Shown: positions 24,282 to 34,688, counted from the stretch's first letter. The stretch: 42,884 nt of DNA from Candidatus Zixiibacteriota bacterium (GCA_020348065.1 CP070742.1:935458-978341), one strand, 5' to 3'. Notes: generated by a model not told the origin, from the sequence alone. Program-made: numbers and translations.

Positions 24282-27200
24282 TTGTTATTGGCCTCCCCGG
24301 CGCAGGCGACTGTAGGCGATATTGAAGTTCCTTTTACGGTAAGTAAAAGGTTTTTAGTAAGAGGTGAGACCGGTCCCCCCTCCGACAGGTTTGGAATCAA
24401 TAAATTTGCCCCATCGTTTATAATAAAAATACCGGCGGATAAATACAGCCGCGATATATCATTCACCGAAGACGGGCGCTATATAATCTTCCAGGATTAT
24501 TATGGCCGTGATAAACTCAGCCCCTTTCAAATTATCGAATTGAAAAACTATATCGATCACAGGGTTTCTTTTGCCTTTACCGAATCCTGGAAAAAGGATT
24601 TGAGAGGCGAGCTGGGCAAAAAGGCAGGAGAAAGCGGTGACGCGGCGGTTCAGATCGATATCCCCTGGGAACCCCCTAAACTGGTCAAGGGCATTATAGG
24701 AGAAGGAAAATCAAATATCAAAGTCTCGGGTACGAGATCTATTTCCTTTTCCGGCCGGTCGGAGTGGGAGGACGGACTGGAGAATACGGGTACTTTCAAG
24801 CAGTCGAAATTTCCGACCCTCCAGATGGAGCAGAAATCCAGGTTTAAGGTTACCGGTACGATTGGCTCCAAGATCACGGTCGAGGTTGACCAGGATTCAG
24901 ACCGCCATACCGAACTGGCCAATACCATAAAACTCCGATATACCGGGGAAGAGGACGAGATTATCCAGACCATCGAGGCGGGCAATACCAACCTGGCCCT
25001 CCCTAACGCGCAGTTTATCGGCTATTCCGAAAACGTGCAGGGACTGTTCGGAATAAAAACGACGGCGAAAGTCGGCGACCTGAACATGACCATGATAACC
25101 AGCCAGGATAAAGGCTCCAACGAGAAAGCGTCGTTCAGCGCCGGGGCCAGCGATGACACCTTAAATCTCAGGGATTATCAATATCTCAAGGATCGTTATT
25201 TCTGGCTGGGAAGGGATTTCAATCCTTTCACCGATTCGCTGATCACTGTGGAACTCTATACCAATGGAGAGCCGACCGATATACGGGGAACCGCGGTAGT
25301 AAATCCCATCGACGGCACGCCCAATATTACCGTCGAGGAGCGATTGCGAGGGGAATACGAAGAAAGCCGCAATTTCAGGCAGTATGATCCCAACCAGTTC
25401 ACATTATACAGATCGAGTTGGTTTGTGGTACTGGACCAATCGCTACAGCAGAATCAGGTCCTGGGCGCATATATCAAATATGCTGACTGGTCCGATCCCG
25501 ATAATGTCGATACGGTTGAAATAGGAAATCTTTCGTATGTGCCCGATTCCACCAACCCCGACAGCGTCATGCTGGTTTTGAAGCTGATAAAAGACCAGAC
25601 TCCGGATTCGTCCTTTACCACCTGGGATTATATGTGGAGAAACGTTTACGATCTTCAGGCCCGCAATATCTCCGCGGAAGGATTTGTGTTCAGGATTTTT
25701 AAAGGGGCGGGAGGCCAGGAGGGACTGATTAATAATCCCGAAGATCAGGACGGTACCTGTTTTGTAACTATACTCGGGGTGGATTCTCTGAATAACAATA
25801 CCAATGCTCCGGGTCCCGACTGCCTGTTTGATTTCAACAACACGGTTATTGATGCCGGCCGGGGACACGTAATATTCCCCATTGAAAGGCCGTTTGATTT
25901 TTCGGGCCTGGACGACCGGGTGCCGGAGATATACACCGTGCAATCCAACCAGCAGGATTATTCTCAATACTGGATATATGTAAAAACGGCGGAAAGAGCA
26001 TCCAGCTTCTCGCTGGGACGGGCGAATATAATCGAAGGATCAGAAGTCGTAAAACTGGGAGACGGAACCTTGCTGCGCCGCGGTGTAGATTATAACATCA
26101 ATTATGATATCGGACAGATAACATTTTTATCTGAAGAGGCTTTAAATCCGGGCGCGAATGTTTCGGTAGATTTCGAATACGCTCCTTTTTTCCTGCCTGA
26201 AAAGAAAAGCCTGTTCGGTATAGCGGGGCAATACAGCCTTTTTAATAATTCCAATATATCGATGGCGGCCATGTATAGATCCGAGACCGTCACCGACCCC
26301 AGGCCCCGTGTCGGTCGGGAGCCGCGCAAGGGAATGGTATGGGATGGCAATTTCGCTTTTAATTTCGAGCCGGGAGTGATGACGTCGCTGGTTGACGCTC
26401 TTCCATTCATCGAGGCCGACGCCAATTCGGCGTTGAATTTTTCGGGCGAGATAGCCCAGAGCTTCCCCAATCCCAATACCAAGGACAGAGCCTATATAGA
26501 TGATTTCGAGGGCACCCGCAATTATACCGATATGTCCAATCGCCGCGGCATATGGACCAGATGTTCGCCTCCGTTGTCTGAAGATGGCACGAAGCTGTCC
26601 CTGGCCGACAGGGCGGATTCATGGTGGTATAATCCTTTTGATCCTATCAGAATAACCGAAATATGGCCTGAAAGGGAGGTTCAGGCGCAGGATGATCGTC
26701 AGGATGTCCTGTTTATCCATTATTTCCCCGACAGCGTCGCCGTTAATCCTGAATCATCGTGGGCCGGTATCATGAGACCTTTCTTTACCGGTCTGGCCGA
26801 TCAGACACAAACCAAGTTTATTGAATTCTGGTATAAACCCGATCCAGGTGTCACGTCGGGGGCGCCGATACTGCATCTGAATTTCGGTTTAATATCGGAA
26901 GATATCGACGGCGACGGTATCAAGGATACGGAAGACAGGCTTAACGGGCGTGAGGACGGTATTTTTCAATTCGAAGAGGACACCGGACTCGATGGATTAT
27001 TCAGCGTCAACGAACCGGGGTATTCGCCCGGAAATCCCGATCCCGGCGGCGATGATTGGGCGTACAATGATGACAATCCCAATGATTATTCCCGCATAAA
27101 CGGAACGGAAGGGAACAGAAATGATCCGGATCGCCGGGGAAGATTTGATACCGAGGATATTAACAACAACGGTTCTCTCGATACACAGGATGGCTATTTC

Positions 27201-30140
27201 GAATACGTCATAGATCTCAACGATCCCGACTACTATGTCGAAAGCACATCCACCGGATGGAATTTTATTCGGATTCCTTTTCAGGACCCCGAGGCGTTCA
27301 ATATCAGGGGGGCCGTAGGCTCCGCTGATTTTGCTCGGATAAATTACGCGCGCATGTGGCTCACCGGGTCGGCCGAACCGTACCTTTTACGGGTCGCTCT
27401 ATTTCAATTGGTCGGCAATAAATGGAAGGAACTGGAAATCAGTATGCCCGAGGGTGACACTCTAATCAGGGAAGAGAAATTCGAGATCACGGTAAAAAAC
27501 ACTCAGGAAAACTCGGATTATATTCCTCCGCCCGGGATCGCGGGGGAGCTTGACAGGAAGACCGGCATACGTGAAAAAGAACAATCCCTGGTTCTTAATT
27601 ATCAGAACCTGAAACCGGGTCATACAGCATCCGGTTACTGGCAGCTTTACCAGCCCGAGAATTATACCCTTTATAACAGAATCCAGATGTTTGTGCACGG
27701 GGATGCATCGACTATCGACAGCTCGGTCACATTTTTCTTCAGGATGGGTCAGGATACGCTAAACTTTTATGAATACAGGACTATACTCGAACCGGGGTGG
27801 TCGGAAAATAATGAAGTGGATATCGATTTTACCGAAATGACCAGGCTCAAATATGAAATGCAACAGAGGATACTCGAAGATACCACGGCAGTTGCCGACA
27901 CAATTTCGGGCAAATATCGGGTAAAAGGTAATCCGTCGTTATCTACCATAAAACGTTTCAGGATAGGCGTAATTGCCCATCCCCCGCCCGACAATGAGGT
28001 TAAACCGGAATATTTAGAGCCGGTCTCCGGCGAGGTCTGGCTTGACGAGTTGAGAGTTACCGATGTGAGAAAGGAATCGGATTTCGCCGGCCGCATGCAG
28101 GTAACGGCCAAGTTTTCCGATTTTTTCGACATAAGTCTTAATTACAGCAAAACGGGCGCGGATTTCTTTCCGCTCTCGGCGAAAGTCCCTTCGGGCGCGA
28201 CGGCTATCAGCAAATCCCTGAGATTCAGCACCAGGCTGGATAAAATTTTCCCGCCGTCTTTCGGGCTCAGTCTGCCGGTAACTTATTCCTGGCAGAACAA
28301 TCTTTCTCTTCCTCGATTGAAACCGGGATCGGATATTATTCTGGGCGATGACGTTCGCCGGGAAGAACGCAGCGAATCGACGCAGAAATCTTATTCAATA
28401 AACCAGTCTTTTAACAGAAACACCACTAATCCCTTATGGAATCTAACGTTAAATAGAATCAGGACAAGTTACTCGTATTCCGAATCAAACAGCAGATCCC
28501 CGGCAAATCCCGTTGGCAGACAGGAACGATACAAGGGCACCGGCAACTACGATCTTACCCCCCGCTCCAAACCCTCGATAAAACCGTTTTTCTGGACGAA
28601 ATATCTTTTCCTGCCCCGGTCGCTTTATGATACGCAACTTATGTATTTTCCCACAAGACTTACATTCAGCGGAGAAATTAACGGCAATAATTCTTATACC
28701 GTGAATCAGCGGGGAATTCCCACCTATACACGGACCAAGGATCTCTCTCTGAACGCATCGACGGGCCTGGGACTGTTCTCGTCTCTCAGATCCAATTATT
28801 CCATGGGGTCGATAAGGGACATTTCCGATCCGAAGAGGTTCAGGCTCAGCATCGATCCGTCGAAACTCAAGCTGGGGCAGGAAAGAGAATTTCAACAGAG
28901 GTTTGATACCAGTTATCAGCCGAAAATACTAAAGCTGTTCGATCAGAAATTTTCATTCAATTCCAGTTATTCGGAAAATTCGGATTTGAAGAGGAATCCC
29001 GATTCAACCCGGACGTCGATTATGCAGTCGGCCGCGCGGGCTGATGTTACATTTAAAATAACGGAACTTTTTCCGGGGGGCGGGGGAGGCAGAGGCACCC
29101 CGCGGAGGCCGGAGAAACCTCCGAAAGAACCGAACGGTGAGAATGAGGACTATGAGGACGATGAGGACGATGACGAGGGAAGAGATAGATTTTCGCCGCT
29201 GGATATTTTCGGCGGATTATTCAAGACCATTAAATCTATCAAACCGCTCAAAGGTTCTTATGTCAAGGATAAAAAACTGACCCGGCAGGGACTCCTGAGC
29301 CGCCCGTCATGGGAATACGTTTTCGGCATTTCGGAGAATCCCAAAGCGGAAACGAAGGCTACCACCGGACGAAATCCCAACCAGACGATTTATTCCGACA
29401 CTTATAAATTAGACAGTGGATTGAAACCCGGCAGGAATTTCGATTTTGGAATCGCATATAGCACAAAAACGACAATATCCCGGGCAACCACCGATCCGAC
29501 CAAGGCCAAGTCGGTGACCTTCCCTGATATATCCGTAAACATTTCCGGGCTGGAACAGTTGTCTTTTTTCAAGAAGTTTTCGAGGACCGCCACATATCAG
29601 TTCGTGTATTCCAAAAATATAGATGAAAACGGACGTGAGGATACGGGCGAGCTTTATAAGCGGGATACGGCGAGGAGATTTTCGCCTCTTATCGGCCTGA
29701 ACCTCACATTTAAAAACAACGTCAGGGCGACCATACGTTTCGACAAAACCAGGTCGAAAAGCGAGGACCTCAGGCAGACCGGTCAATCTAACAAAACTGA
29801 ATTCAGTTCAAGTACGACTTTTAAAATAAATATTACTTACAGCCTGACGGCGCCCAAGGGATTAAAGCTTCCGTTTTTGAGAAAAATAAAATTCGACAGC
29901 CAGCTTTCGATGTCGCTTGATATCGAAGTGGGTAAATCGAAAAGAGAATCCTTATTGAGCGGGACGAGGTCAATGGATGCGGATCGCAGCGATATAAAGG
30001 TGCAGCCGAGACTGACGTATCAGTTCTCGAGATCCATAACCGGCGGAATAAGGGCGCTCTGGAACGATACCAACGATAAAGTCCAGCAGAGAAAACATCA
30101 TATACGCGAACTGGGGTTAACCACGGAGATAAGATTTTAG
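24282..30140 (+). CDS. sprA: SprA-like giant outer-membrane translocon protein
   Basis: At least 1952 residues resemble SprA (Sov), the huge beta-barrel that forms the outer-membrane channel of type IX secretion in Bacteroidota. Recognisable are the family-typical AYIDDFEGTRNYTDMSN near 735 and MVWDGNFAFNFEPG near 685. The C-terminal half consists of alternating amphipathic beta strands rich in Ser/Thr/Asn and aromatic residues, ending in a terminal strand LGLTTEIRF. Two calcium-loop-like motifs (DIDGDGIKD near 876, DINNNGSLD near 957) and a Gly/acidic insert (about 1598-1636) stand out. The annotated start TTG 24282 cuts through a signal peptide: in-frame codons upstream to 24198 encode SSLAKIIVTVLLLASPAQA. 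The real start is therefore probably a rare codon such as CTG 24249 or ATT. The stop overlaps the M28 start by one base. Confidence 0.88.
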   Translation: MLLASPAQATVGDIEVPFTVSKRFLVRGETGPPSDRFGINKFAPSFIIKIPADKYSRDISFTEDGRYIIFQDYYGRDKLSPFQIIELKNYIDHRVSFAFTESWKKDLRGELGKKAGESGDAAVQIDIPWEPPKLVKGIIGEGKSNIKVSGTRSISFSGRSEWEDGLENTGTFKQSKFPTLQMEQKSRFKVTGTIGSKITVEVDQDSDRHTELANTIKLRYTGEEDEIIQTIEAGNTNLALPNAQFIGYSENVQGLFGIKTTAKVGDLNMTMITSQDKGSNEKASFSAGASDDTLNLRDYQYLKDRYFWLGRDFNPFTDSLITVELYTNGEPTDIRGTAVVNPIDGTPNITVEERLRGEYEESRNFRQYDPNQFTLYRSSWFVVLDQSLQQNQVLGAYIKYADWSDPDNVDTVEIGNLSYVPDSTNPDSVMLVLKLIKDQTPDSSFTTWDYMWRNVYDLQARNISAEGFVFRIFKGAGGQEGLINNPEDQDGTCFVTILGVDSLNNNTNAPGPDCLFDFNNTVIDAGRGHVIFPIERPFDFSGLDDRVPEIYTVQSNQQDYSQYWIYVKTAERASSFSLGRANIIEGSEVVKLGDGTLLRRGVDYNINYDIGQITFLSEEALNPGANVSVDFEYAPFFLPEKKSLFGIAGQYSLFNNSNISMAAMYRSETVTDPRPRVGREPRKGMVWDGNFAFNFEPGVMTSLVDALPFIEADANSALNFSGEIAQSFPNPNTKDRAYIDDFEGTRNYTDMSNRRGIWTRCSPPLSEDGTKLSLADRADSWWYNPFDPIRITEIWPEREVQAQDDRQDVLFIHYFPDSVAVNPESSWAGIMRPFFTGLADQTQTKFIEFWYKPDPGVTSGAPILHLNFGLISEDIDGDGIKDTEDRLNGREDGIFQFEEDTGLDGLFSVNEPGYSPGNPDPGGDDWAYNDDNPNDYSRINGTEGNRNDPDRRGRFDTEDINNNGSLDTQDGYFEYVIDLNDPDYYVESTSTGWNFIRIPFQDPEAFNIRGAVGSADFARINYARMWLTGSAEPYLLRVALFQLVGNKWKELEISMPEGDTLIREEKFEITVKNTQENSDYIPPPGIAGELDRKTGIREKEQSLVLNYQNLKPGHTASGYWQLYQPENYTLYNRIQMFVHGDASTIDSSVTFFFRMGQDTLNFYEYRTILEPGWSENNEVDIDFTEMTRLKYEMQQRILEDTTAVADTISGKYRVKGNPSLSTIKRFRIGVIAHPPPDNEVKPEYLEPVSGEVWLDELRVTDVRKESDFAGRMQVTAKFSDFFDISLNYSKTGADFFPLSAKVPSGATAISKSLRFSTRLDKIFPPSFGLSLPVTYSWQNNLSLPRLKPGSDIILGDDVRREERSESTQKSYSINQSFNRNTTNPLWNLTLNRIRTSYSYSESNSRSPANPVGRQERYKGTGNYDLTPRSKPSIKPFFWTKYLFLPRSLYDTQLMYFPTRLTFSGEINGNNSYTVNQRGIPTYTRTKDLSLNASTGLGLFSSLRSNYSMGSIRDISDPKRFRLSIDPSKLKLGQEREFQQRFDTSYQPKILKLFDQKFSFNSSYSENSDLKRNPDSTRTSIMQSAARADVTFKITELFPGGGGGRGTPRRPEKPPKEPNGENEDYEDDEDDDEGRDRFSPLDIFGGLFKTIKSIKPLKGSYVKDKKLTRQGLLSRPSWEYVFGISENPKAETKATTGRNPNQTIYSDTYKLDSGLKPGRNFDFGIAYSTKTTISRATTDPTKAKSVTFPDISVNISGLEQLSFFKKFSRTATYQFVYSKNIDENGREDTGELYKRDTARRFSPLIGLNLTFKNNVRATIRFDKTRSKSEDLRQTGQSNKTEFSSSTTFKINITYSLTAPKGLKLPFLRKIKFDSQLSMSLDIEVGKSKRESLLSGTRSMDADRSDIKVQPRLTYQFSRSITGGIRALWNDTNDKVQQRKHHIRELGLTTEIRF

Positions 30141-31051
30141 TGAGAAGCGCATCTGCAGGCGCTGTTTTATCGGGGCTGGGTTTGGTTTTCATATTTTGTT
30201 CGGGTCAGCCGCGGTTTGACGCGGAGCGCGCATTCATGGATCTGGAAAAAATATGTACCTTCGGCCCCAGGATCGCGGACACGGAATCACATTTGAAAGC
30301 GGGCGAATATATTTATAATTCCATGAAAGAAACCACCGATATTTGCCGGATTCAAAGGTTTTCCATATATGATTCCGTCTTTAATATAAACAGGAATATG
30401 TTTAACATAATAGCGTCATATTATCCGAAGTCAAAGAATCGAATTATGTTATGTGCACACTGGGACAGCAGGCCGGTTTCGGATATGGAAAGCGACTCCG
30501 GCAAGATGCATCTTCCGGTTCCGGGAGCCAATGACGGGGCATCGGGTACGGCCGTCCTTATGGAAATGGGGCGGATATTAAAGAAGCGCAAACCGCCGGT
30601 CGGGGTGGACATCGTATTTTTCGACGGCGAGGATTACGGATCGGACGAGTGGTTGACGGGTTGGTTTTTGGGTTCGATGCATTTTATGGAACAAATAGGC
30701 GGATACAGGCCGAGGTTGGCTTTGCTTATCGATATGGTTGCGGATAAGGATCTTCAAATCTACAGAGAGGTTATATCCGAAAAATACGCCCGCGATCTGA
30801 ATGATTATATCTGGCGAATAGCCGAAGAACAGGGATCGCTGGTTTTCATCGATTCCGTAAAACATACGGTTTCCGATGATCATATATCCCTGCTTTCCAG
30901 AGGAATAAAATCCATTGACATAATAGACTTCGATTATCCATACTGGCATACGCAGCAGGATACTCCCGACAAGTGCTCGGCGGAATCGCTGGGAGAGGTC
31001 GGAAAGGTACTGGTTACAGCCATTTATGACGAAAGGATAAAGGATTTTTAG
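30140..31051 (+). CDS. M28-family zinc peptidase / glutaminyl cyclase-like exported protein
   Basis: This protein of 303 residues has an N-terminal hydrophobic stretch (about 7-20) ending at a cysteine (FCSGQ), so it is exported and possibly a lipoprotein, although the lipobox is imperfect. The catalytic domain keeps all M28 metal ligands: H107 in CAHWDSRP, D132 in GANDGASG, E164 in FFDGEDYG, D198 in LIDMVAD and H270 in YWHTQQDTPD. This set and the length are shared by zinc aminopeptidases and bacterial glutaminyl-peptide cyclotransferases. The DGEDYG and YWHTQQDT spacing resembles the latter. The GTG start shares a base with the sprA TAG stop, so the two are translationally coupled. N-terminal pyroglutamate formation on exported proteins is one plausible role. 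Confidence 0.85.
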   Translation: MRSASAGAVLSGLGLVFIFCSGQPRFDAERAFMDLEKICTFGPRIADTESHLKAGEYIYNSMKETTDICRIQRFSIYDSVFNINRNMFNIIASYYPKSKNRIMLCAHWDSRPVSDMESDSGKMHLPVPGANDGASGTAVLMEMGRILKKRKPPVGVDIVFFDGEDYGSDEWLTGWFLGSMHFMEQIGGYRPRLALLIDMVADKDLQIYREVISEKYARDLNDYIWRIAEEQGSLVFIDSVKHTVSDDHISLLSRGIKSIDIIDFDYPYWHTQQDTPDKCSAESLGEVGKVLVTAIYDERIKDF

Positions 31052-31098
31052 ACGCAACAGATTATTTTTGCCGCCGTATAAATAAAAGGGTTAATGCT

Positions 31099-32250
31099 AT
31101 GAGATTTAACGGCTTGACGATTGTTCTGAAAACAATAGCGCTGGTTTTTTTCATTTGCCGGATTTGCAGCGCCGACTTTACATCGGTCCGGGAAGGAACA
31201 CTGGAAGAAAAAGCCCGGAAGTGGATGGATTTTGTTATTCAGGCCAATGTTGAGCTGACCGGGAAAATTCAGGTCATCTCCAATCAAACCGGAGATATCA
31301 GGATCACATATACTATCACTGCCGTCGCGGAATCCAAAACCGAGGCGAATAGATTCCTGGATCTTGTGGATATTAAGATGGATACCAACAGAAGAGAAAA
31401 AGCGTTTCTGGAAATTATTGCGCCCTCTTATGTGCCCTGGGGCGGGAGTAAATATAGCGTGAACCTGGAACTTCTTGTGGAGATCCCCGAAAAAGTAAAT
31501 ATCGAGGGCGAATGCCGTTTCATGAAAATAGAAATTATCGGGCCTTTTCAGAATATAAGCCTCGACTGCGATAGCTCACCGATCTCCCTCAGTAATATTT
31601 ACGGATCAGTCAGATTAACTACTACCAATAGCGATATAATCCTGAAATCAATCAGAGGCGATTTGCGGGCCGAGACGACCAATGGAACAATCACCGTAAA
31701 TGGAATGGAAATCGTATCGGGATACGCTTTTCTGGAGACGACCAACGGAGTTATTACGCTGGACGGCATACAGGGTTCGATTGAGGCGTATACGACTTAC
31801 TCTCAGATCAAGGCCAATAACATAGACGCGTCCGATGGATCTGTGGTTTTGAGAACGAATTACGCGCCCATAGAAGTATCTAAAGTCATCGGTGAAATAA
31901 TATGCGAAACCAATTACTATCCGGTTAATATCAGCAACTCGGATATTAATCACGGTCATTCAAAAATCGAGACCAGTTATGCTCCGATAGAGGCTCAGTT
32001 TAACAGGTTGGAAAACTGCGAAGTCTATATTTCCAGCGAATATAACAATATCAAACTAAGAATGCCGTCGGAAACGTCGGCCAGGCTTGTGGCCTCTGTG
32101 GATGAAGGCGGGAGAATACATACAAAGGGTTTAGCAATAGTGCCCGTTTCGCTGAAACCGACGCGCTTGGAGGGTATACTGGGTGAAGGCGAGGCCCGGA
32201 TCGAAGTCAAGGTTAACGGCGTCGGCAATATCGATATAACCGGGCGGTAA
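31099..32250 (+). CDS. Exported DUF4097-type beta-solenoid-like protein
   Basis: This protein of 383 residues has a signal peptide (about 1-25, ending ICSADF). From about residue 150 it shows repeated strands of the DUF4097/putative adhesin kind. The repeat unit (SVRLTTTNSDIILKSIRGDL, then RAETTNGTITVNGMEI, FLETTNGVITLDGIQGSI, AYTTYSQIKANNI, RTNYAPIEVSKVIGEI and ETNYYPVNISNSDI) is about 20 residues long, consistent with a beta-helix. The N-terminal part up to about 140 is a separate domain. Function is unknown; surface or periplasmic localisation is inferred. It starts 47 bases after the M28 gene and ends just before sppA. Confidence 0.75.
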   Translation: MRFNGLTIVLKTIALVFFICRICSADFTSVREGTLEEKARKWMDFVIQANVELTGKIQVISNQTGDIRITYTITAVAESKTEANRFLDLVDIKMDTNRREKAFLEIIAPSYVPWGGSKYSVNLELLVEIPEKVNIEGECRFMKIEIIGPFQNISLDCDSSPISLSNIYGSVRLTTTNSDIILKSIRGDLRAETTNGTITVNGMEIVSGYAFLETTNGVITLDGIQGSIEAYTTYSQIKANNIDASDGSVVLRTNYAPIEVSKVIGEIICETNYYPVNISNSDINHGHSKIETSYAPIEAQFNRLENCEVYISSEYNNIKLRMPSETSARLVASVDEGGRIHTKGLAIVPVSLKPTRLEGILGEGEARIEVKVNGVGNIDITGR

Positions 32251-32309
32251 TTCGGTTGTTCCTTTACGTTTCCTACCTTGGGTTAAGCTGGCATAAAAAA
32301 GGAGTGCTT

Positions 32310-34679
32310 ATGACGCGTTTATTTCTGAAGGGAACAATATTAAGCGTTATCCTTTATTCTTCTTCGATGGGCGGGATGATCGACGGTTTGGAATATCAAT
32401 CGGAATCCGTAGCCACGTCCACTCTCGTATCATCCGGTTTGATCAATCCCGCCGGGCTTGCCTTTTTCAGCGCCATGGGATTGAGGTATTCCCACAGTTT
32501 CTCGGATTCATCGTTCAAGGGAGATAACGCGCTTATGATAAGTTCCAGGCGAGGTTTTTTCGGCCTGGAATGGCTTAACCATACCGAGGATGTTTTCCGA
32601 AGGAAATTCACTCTGGCTCTCGGCGATAGATTGCTGCCGAATTTCTATGCCGGTGCGTCGTATAGCTGGTTTAACGGCAGTCCTCTTTATGATAAGATAA
32701 AATTATGGAAGATAGGTTTGTTATATCATCCCTTTCCCAGGGCGTCGCTGGGATTTGTAGCCGACAGGATAAATGAGCCGAAATTCTCTTCCCTCAGGCA
32801 GAGACGGCTCTACAGGCCGGGAATAGCCGTTCGTCCCTTCGGGGAAAAATTAACGCTTTCGTCGGATTTGCGATGGATTGAAGGACAGAATCCGACAGAA
32901 CTCAACGGCAACTTCAGGATTGAAGCGCTGCCGTTTTCCAGATTTCATTTCAGCGCGGAATATGCTACCGAGGGATTGTGGCGGTTGGGATTCACCTATG
33001 ATTTCGAGAAAACCAAAACCGGCGCGCAGGGGCGCCTGGACAGATCGCAAGACTACGCGGGGGGAAGCTTTTTTATCGAATTGGGAGCTCTGAACTACAG
33101 TCCATATCTGAGATCCGGGAAGACCGGTTATATGATACTTGACGGCAGTATTGTCGAAGAATCAACCGGCCGGAGCCTCTTCACGTCTCCGGGAAAACCC
33201 TTTTATAAGGTCTTGTTGTCGTTAAGGAAGGGCGCTGCCGATCCGGCAATAGAGAGGCTTATTATAAAGATTGACGGCGCGCGTTTCAGTTTCGCCTCGG
33301 CGCAGGAGTTAAGAAACGCCATTATAGAATATAGAAAAAGAGACAAAGAGGTAATTATCTTCCTGAAGAACGGAAGCAATATTTCATATTATATAGCTTC
33401 CGCCGCAAGTAAAATTGTTATGAGCCCGTCCGGGTATCTCGACCTCAGAGGAATTTATGCCACGGCGACGTTTTATACCGGCACCATGGAGAAACTGGGA
33501 ATAGAAGCGCAGGTAATAAAAACCGGATCTCATAAAACCTACGGGGACGCTTTCACCGAAAAAGGACTATCTGATGAAGCCAGGGAGCAGTTGGGCTGGC
33601 TGATGGACGATCTTTATGAACAATTTATAGGAGACATATCGAACGGCAGAAAATTAACGTCAAAAAAGGCACATGATATGATCGATAATGGGCCTTATAC
33701 TGCAAAAGATGCCTATAAGGCCGGACTGGTGGATAAGCTCGCCTATTACGACGATCTGAAAAGCGAAATGGTCTTGCGCCCCGCTGAGACTGTCGATATA
33801 TATCAACATTTCAACGAGAATTATTACAATTCCAGATGGAGCGAGCCGAAAACGATTGCCATCGTGTACGCCGACGGAAGCATAAGGCCGGGCAAAAGCG
33901 GCAGGAGCTTCTGGGAAGGCAAAACCGCCGGATCATCGACAATATCAAAAGCCCTTGGAAGCGTCAGGAAGAATAGAAACATAAAAGCCGTGGTACTGAG
34001 GATTAATTCCCCGGGCGGCGATCTTTTCGCCACGGACGATATATATCGCCAGATCGAGCTTCTCAGGGGCAATAAACCGTTGATTGTCTCCATGGGCGGG
34101 GTGGCCGCCTCCGGAGGGTACTACATCTCTATGGCGGGCGATGATATCCTCGCGTCGCCTTCCACAATTACCGGCTCCATAGGCGTTGTTGTAGGCAAAC
34201 CCGATATGTCCGGGTTTTATGAAAAAATAGGTTTGAAAAAAGAGACGATTAAAAGGGGAAAACATTCGGATATAAGAAGTATCGATAGATCCGCTACGGA
34301 AGATGAAATCAGGTTGGTTGAACGCCAGGTGCAACAGTATTATGGTGATTTTGTTAACAAAGTGTCGCAATGGAGAAAGATCGATGTCGACTCTGTCGAG
34401 GCTATCGCCGGGGGAAGAGTCTGGACCGGGAAACAGGCTATGGAAAATGGTCTTATCGATTCATACGGGGGCGTCTGGGATGCCATTGAACTGGCGAGGA
34501 ACAGGGCGGGAATAGACAGCGATGACAGGCTGGTCATCAGAACCTATCCGAAATACGGATTCTCGCTGTTTGACGCCCCGGTAACGTCCGTCATTGAAAG
34601 CGAAATAACCGATATTTTCGATGGTCGATACCGAAGCGGTTTCAGTCTCAGGTTGCCATACGATCTGGATATAGAATAG
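32310..34679 (+). CDS. sppA: SppA-type S49 protease with PorV-like N-terminal barrel domain
   Basis: This protein of 789 residues has a short signal peptide. About 265 residues of outer-membrane barrel character follow, starting with the SGLINPAGLAFFSAMGLRYS pattern typical of PorV/FadL-like proteins and continuing as alternating strands. Then come two S49 modules as in long SppA: the first (about 295-490) carries the likely catalytic K409 in TGSHKTYGD, the second (about 510-720) the nucleophile S601 in GGVAASGGYYI. Between them lies RINSPGGDLFATDDI. SppA normally degrades signal peptides in the inner membrane; the barrel-like front suggests an outer-membrane location instead. ATG 32310 is chosen because AAAAAAGGAGTGCTT precedes it. 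Confidence 0.85.
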   Translation: MTRLFLKGTILSVILYSSSMGGMIDGLEYQSESVATSTLVSSGLINPAGLAFFSAMGLRYSHSFSDSSFKGDNALMISSRRGFFGLEWLNHTEDVFRRKFTLALGDRLLPNFYAGASYSWFNGSPLYDKIKLWKIGLLYHPFPRASLGFVADRINEPKFSSLRQRRLYRPGIAVRPFGEKLTLSSDLRWIEGQNPTELNGNFRIEALPFSRFHFSAEYATEGLWRLGFTYDFEKTKTGAQGRLDRSQDYAGGSFFIELGALNYSPYLRSGKTGYMILDGSIVEESTGRSLFTSPGKPFYKVLLSLRKGAADPAIERLIIKIDGARFSFASAQELRNAIIEYRKRDKEVIIFLKNGSNISYYIASAASKIVMSPSGYLDLRGIYATATFYTGTMEKLGIEAQVIKTGSHKTYGDAFTEKGLSDEAREQLGWLMDDLYEQFIGDISNGRKLTSKKAHDMIDNGPYTAKDAYKAGLVDKLAYYDDLKSEMVLRPAETVDIYQHFNENYYNSRWSEPKTIAIVYADGSIRPGKSGRSFWEGKTAGSSTISKALGSVRKNRNIKAVVLRINSPGGDLFATDDIYRQIELLRGNKPLIVSMGGVAASGGYYISMAGDDILASPSTITGSIGVVVGKPDMSGFYEKIGLKKETIKRGKHSDIRSIDRSATEDEIRLVERQVQQYYGDFVNKVSQWRKIDVDSVEAIAGGRVWTGKQAMENGLIDSYGGVWDAIELARNRAGIDSDDRLVIRTYPKYGFSLFDAPVTSVIESEITDIFDGRYRSGFSLRLPYDLDIE

Positions 34680-34688
34680 AGGAACTTT

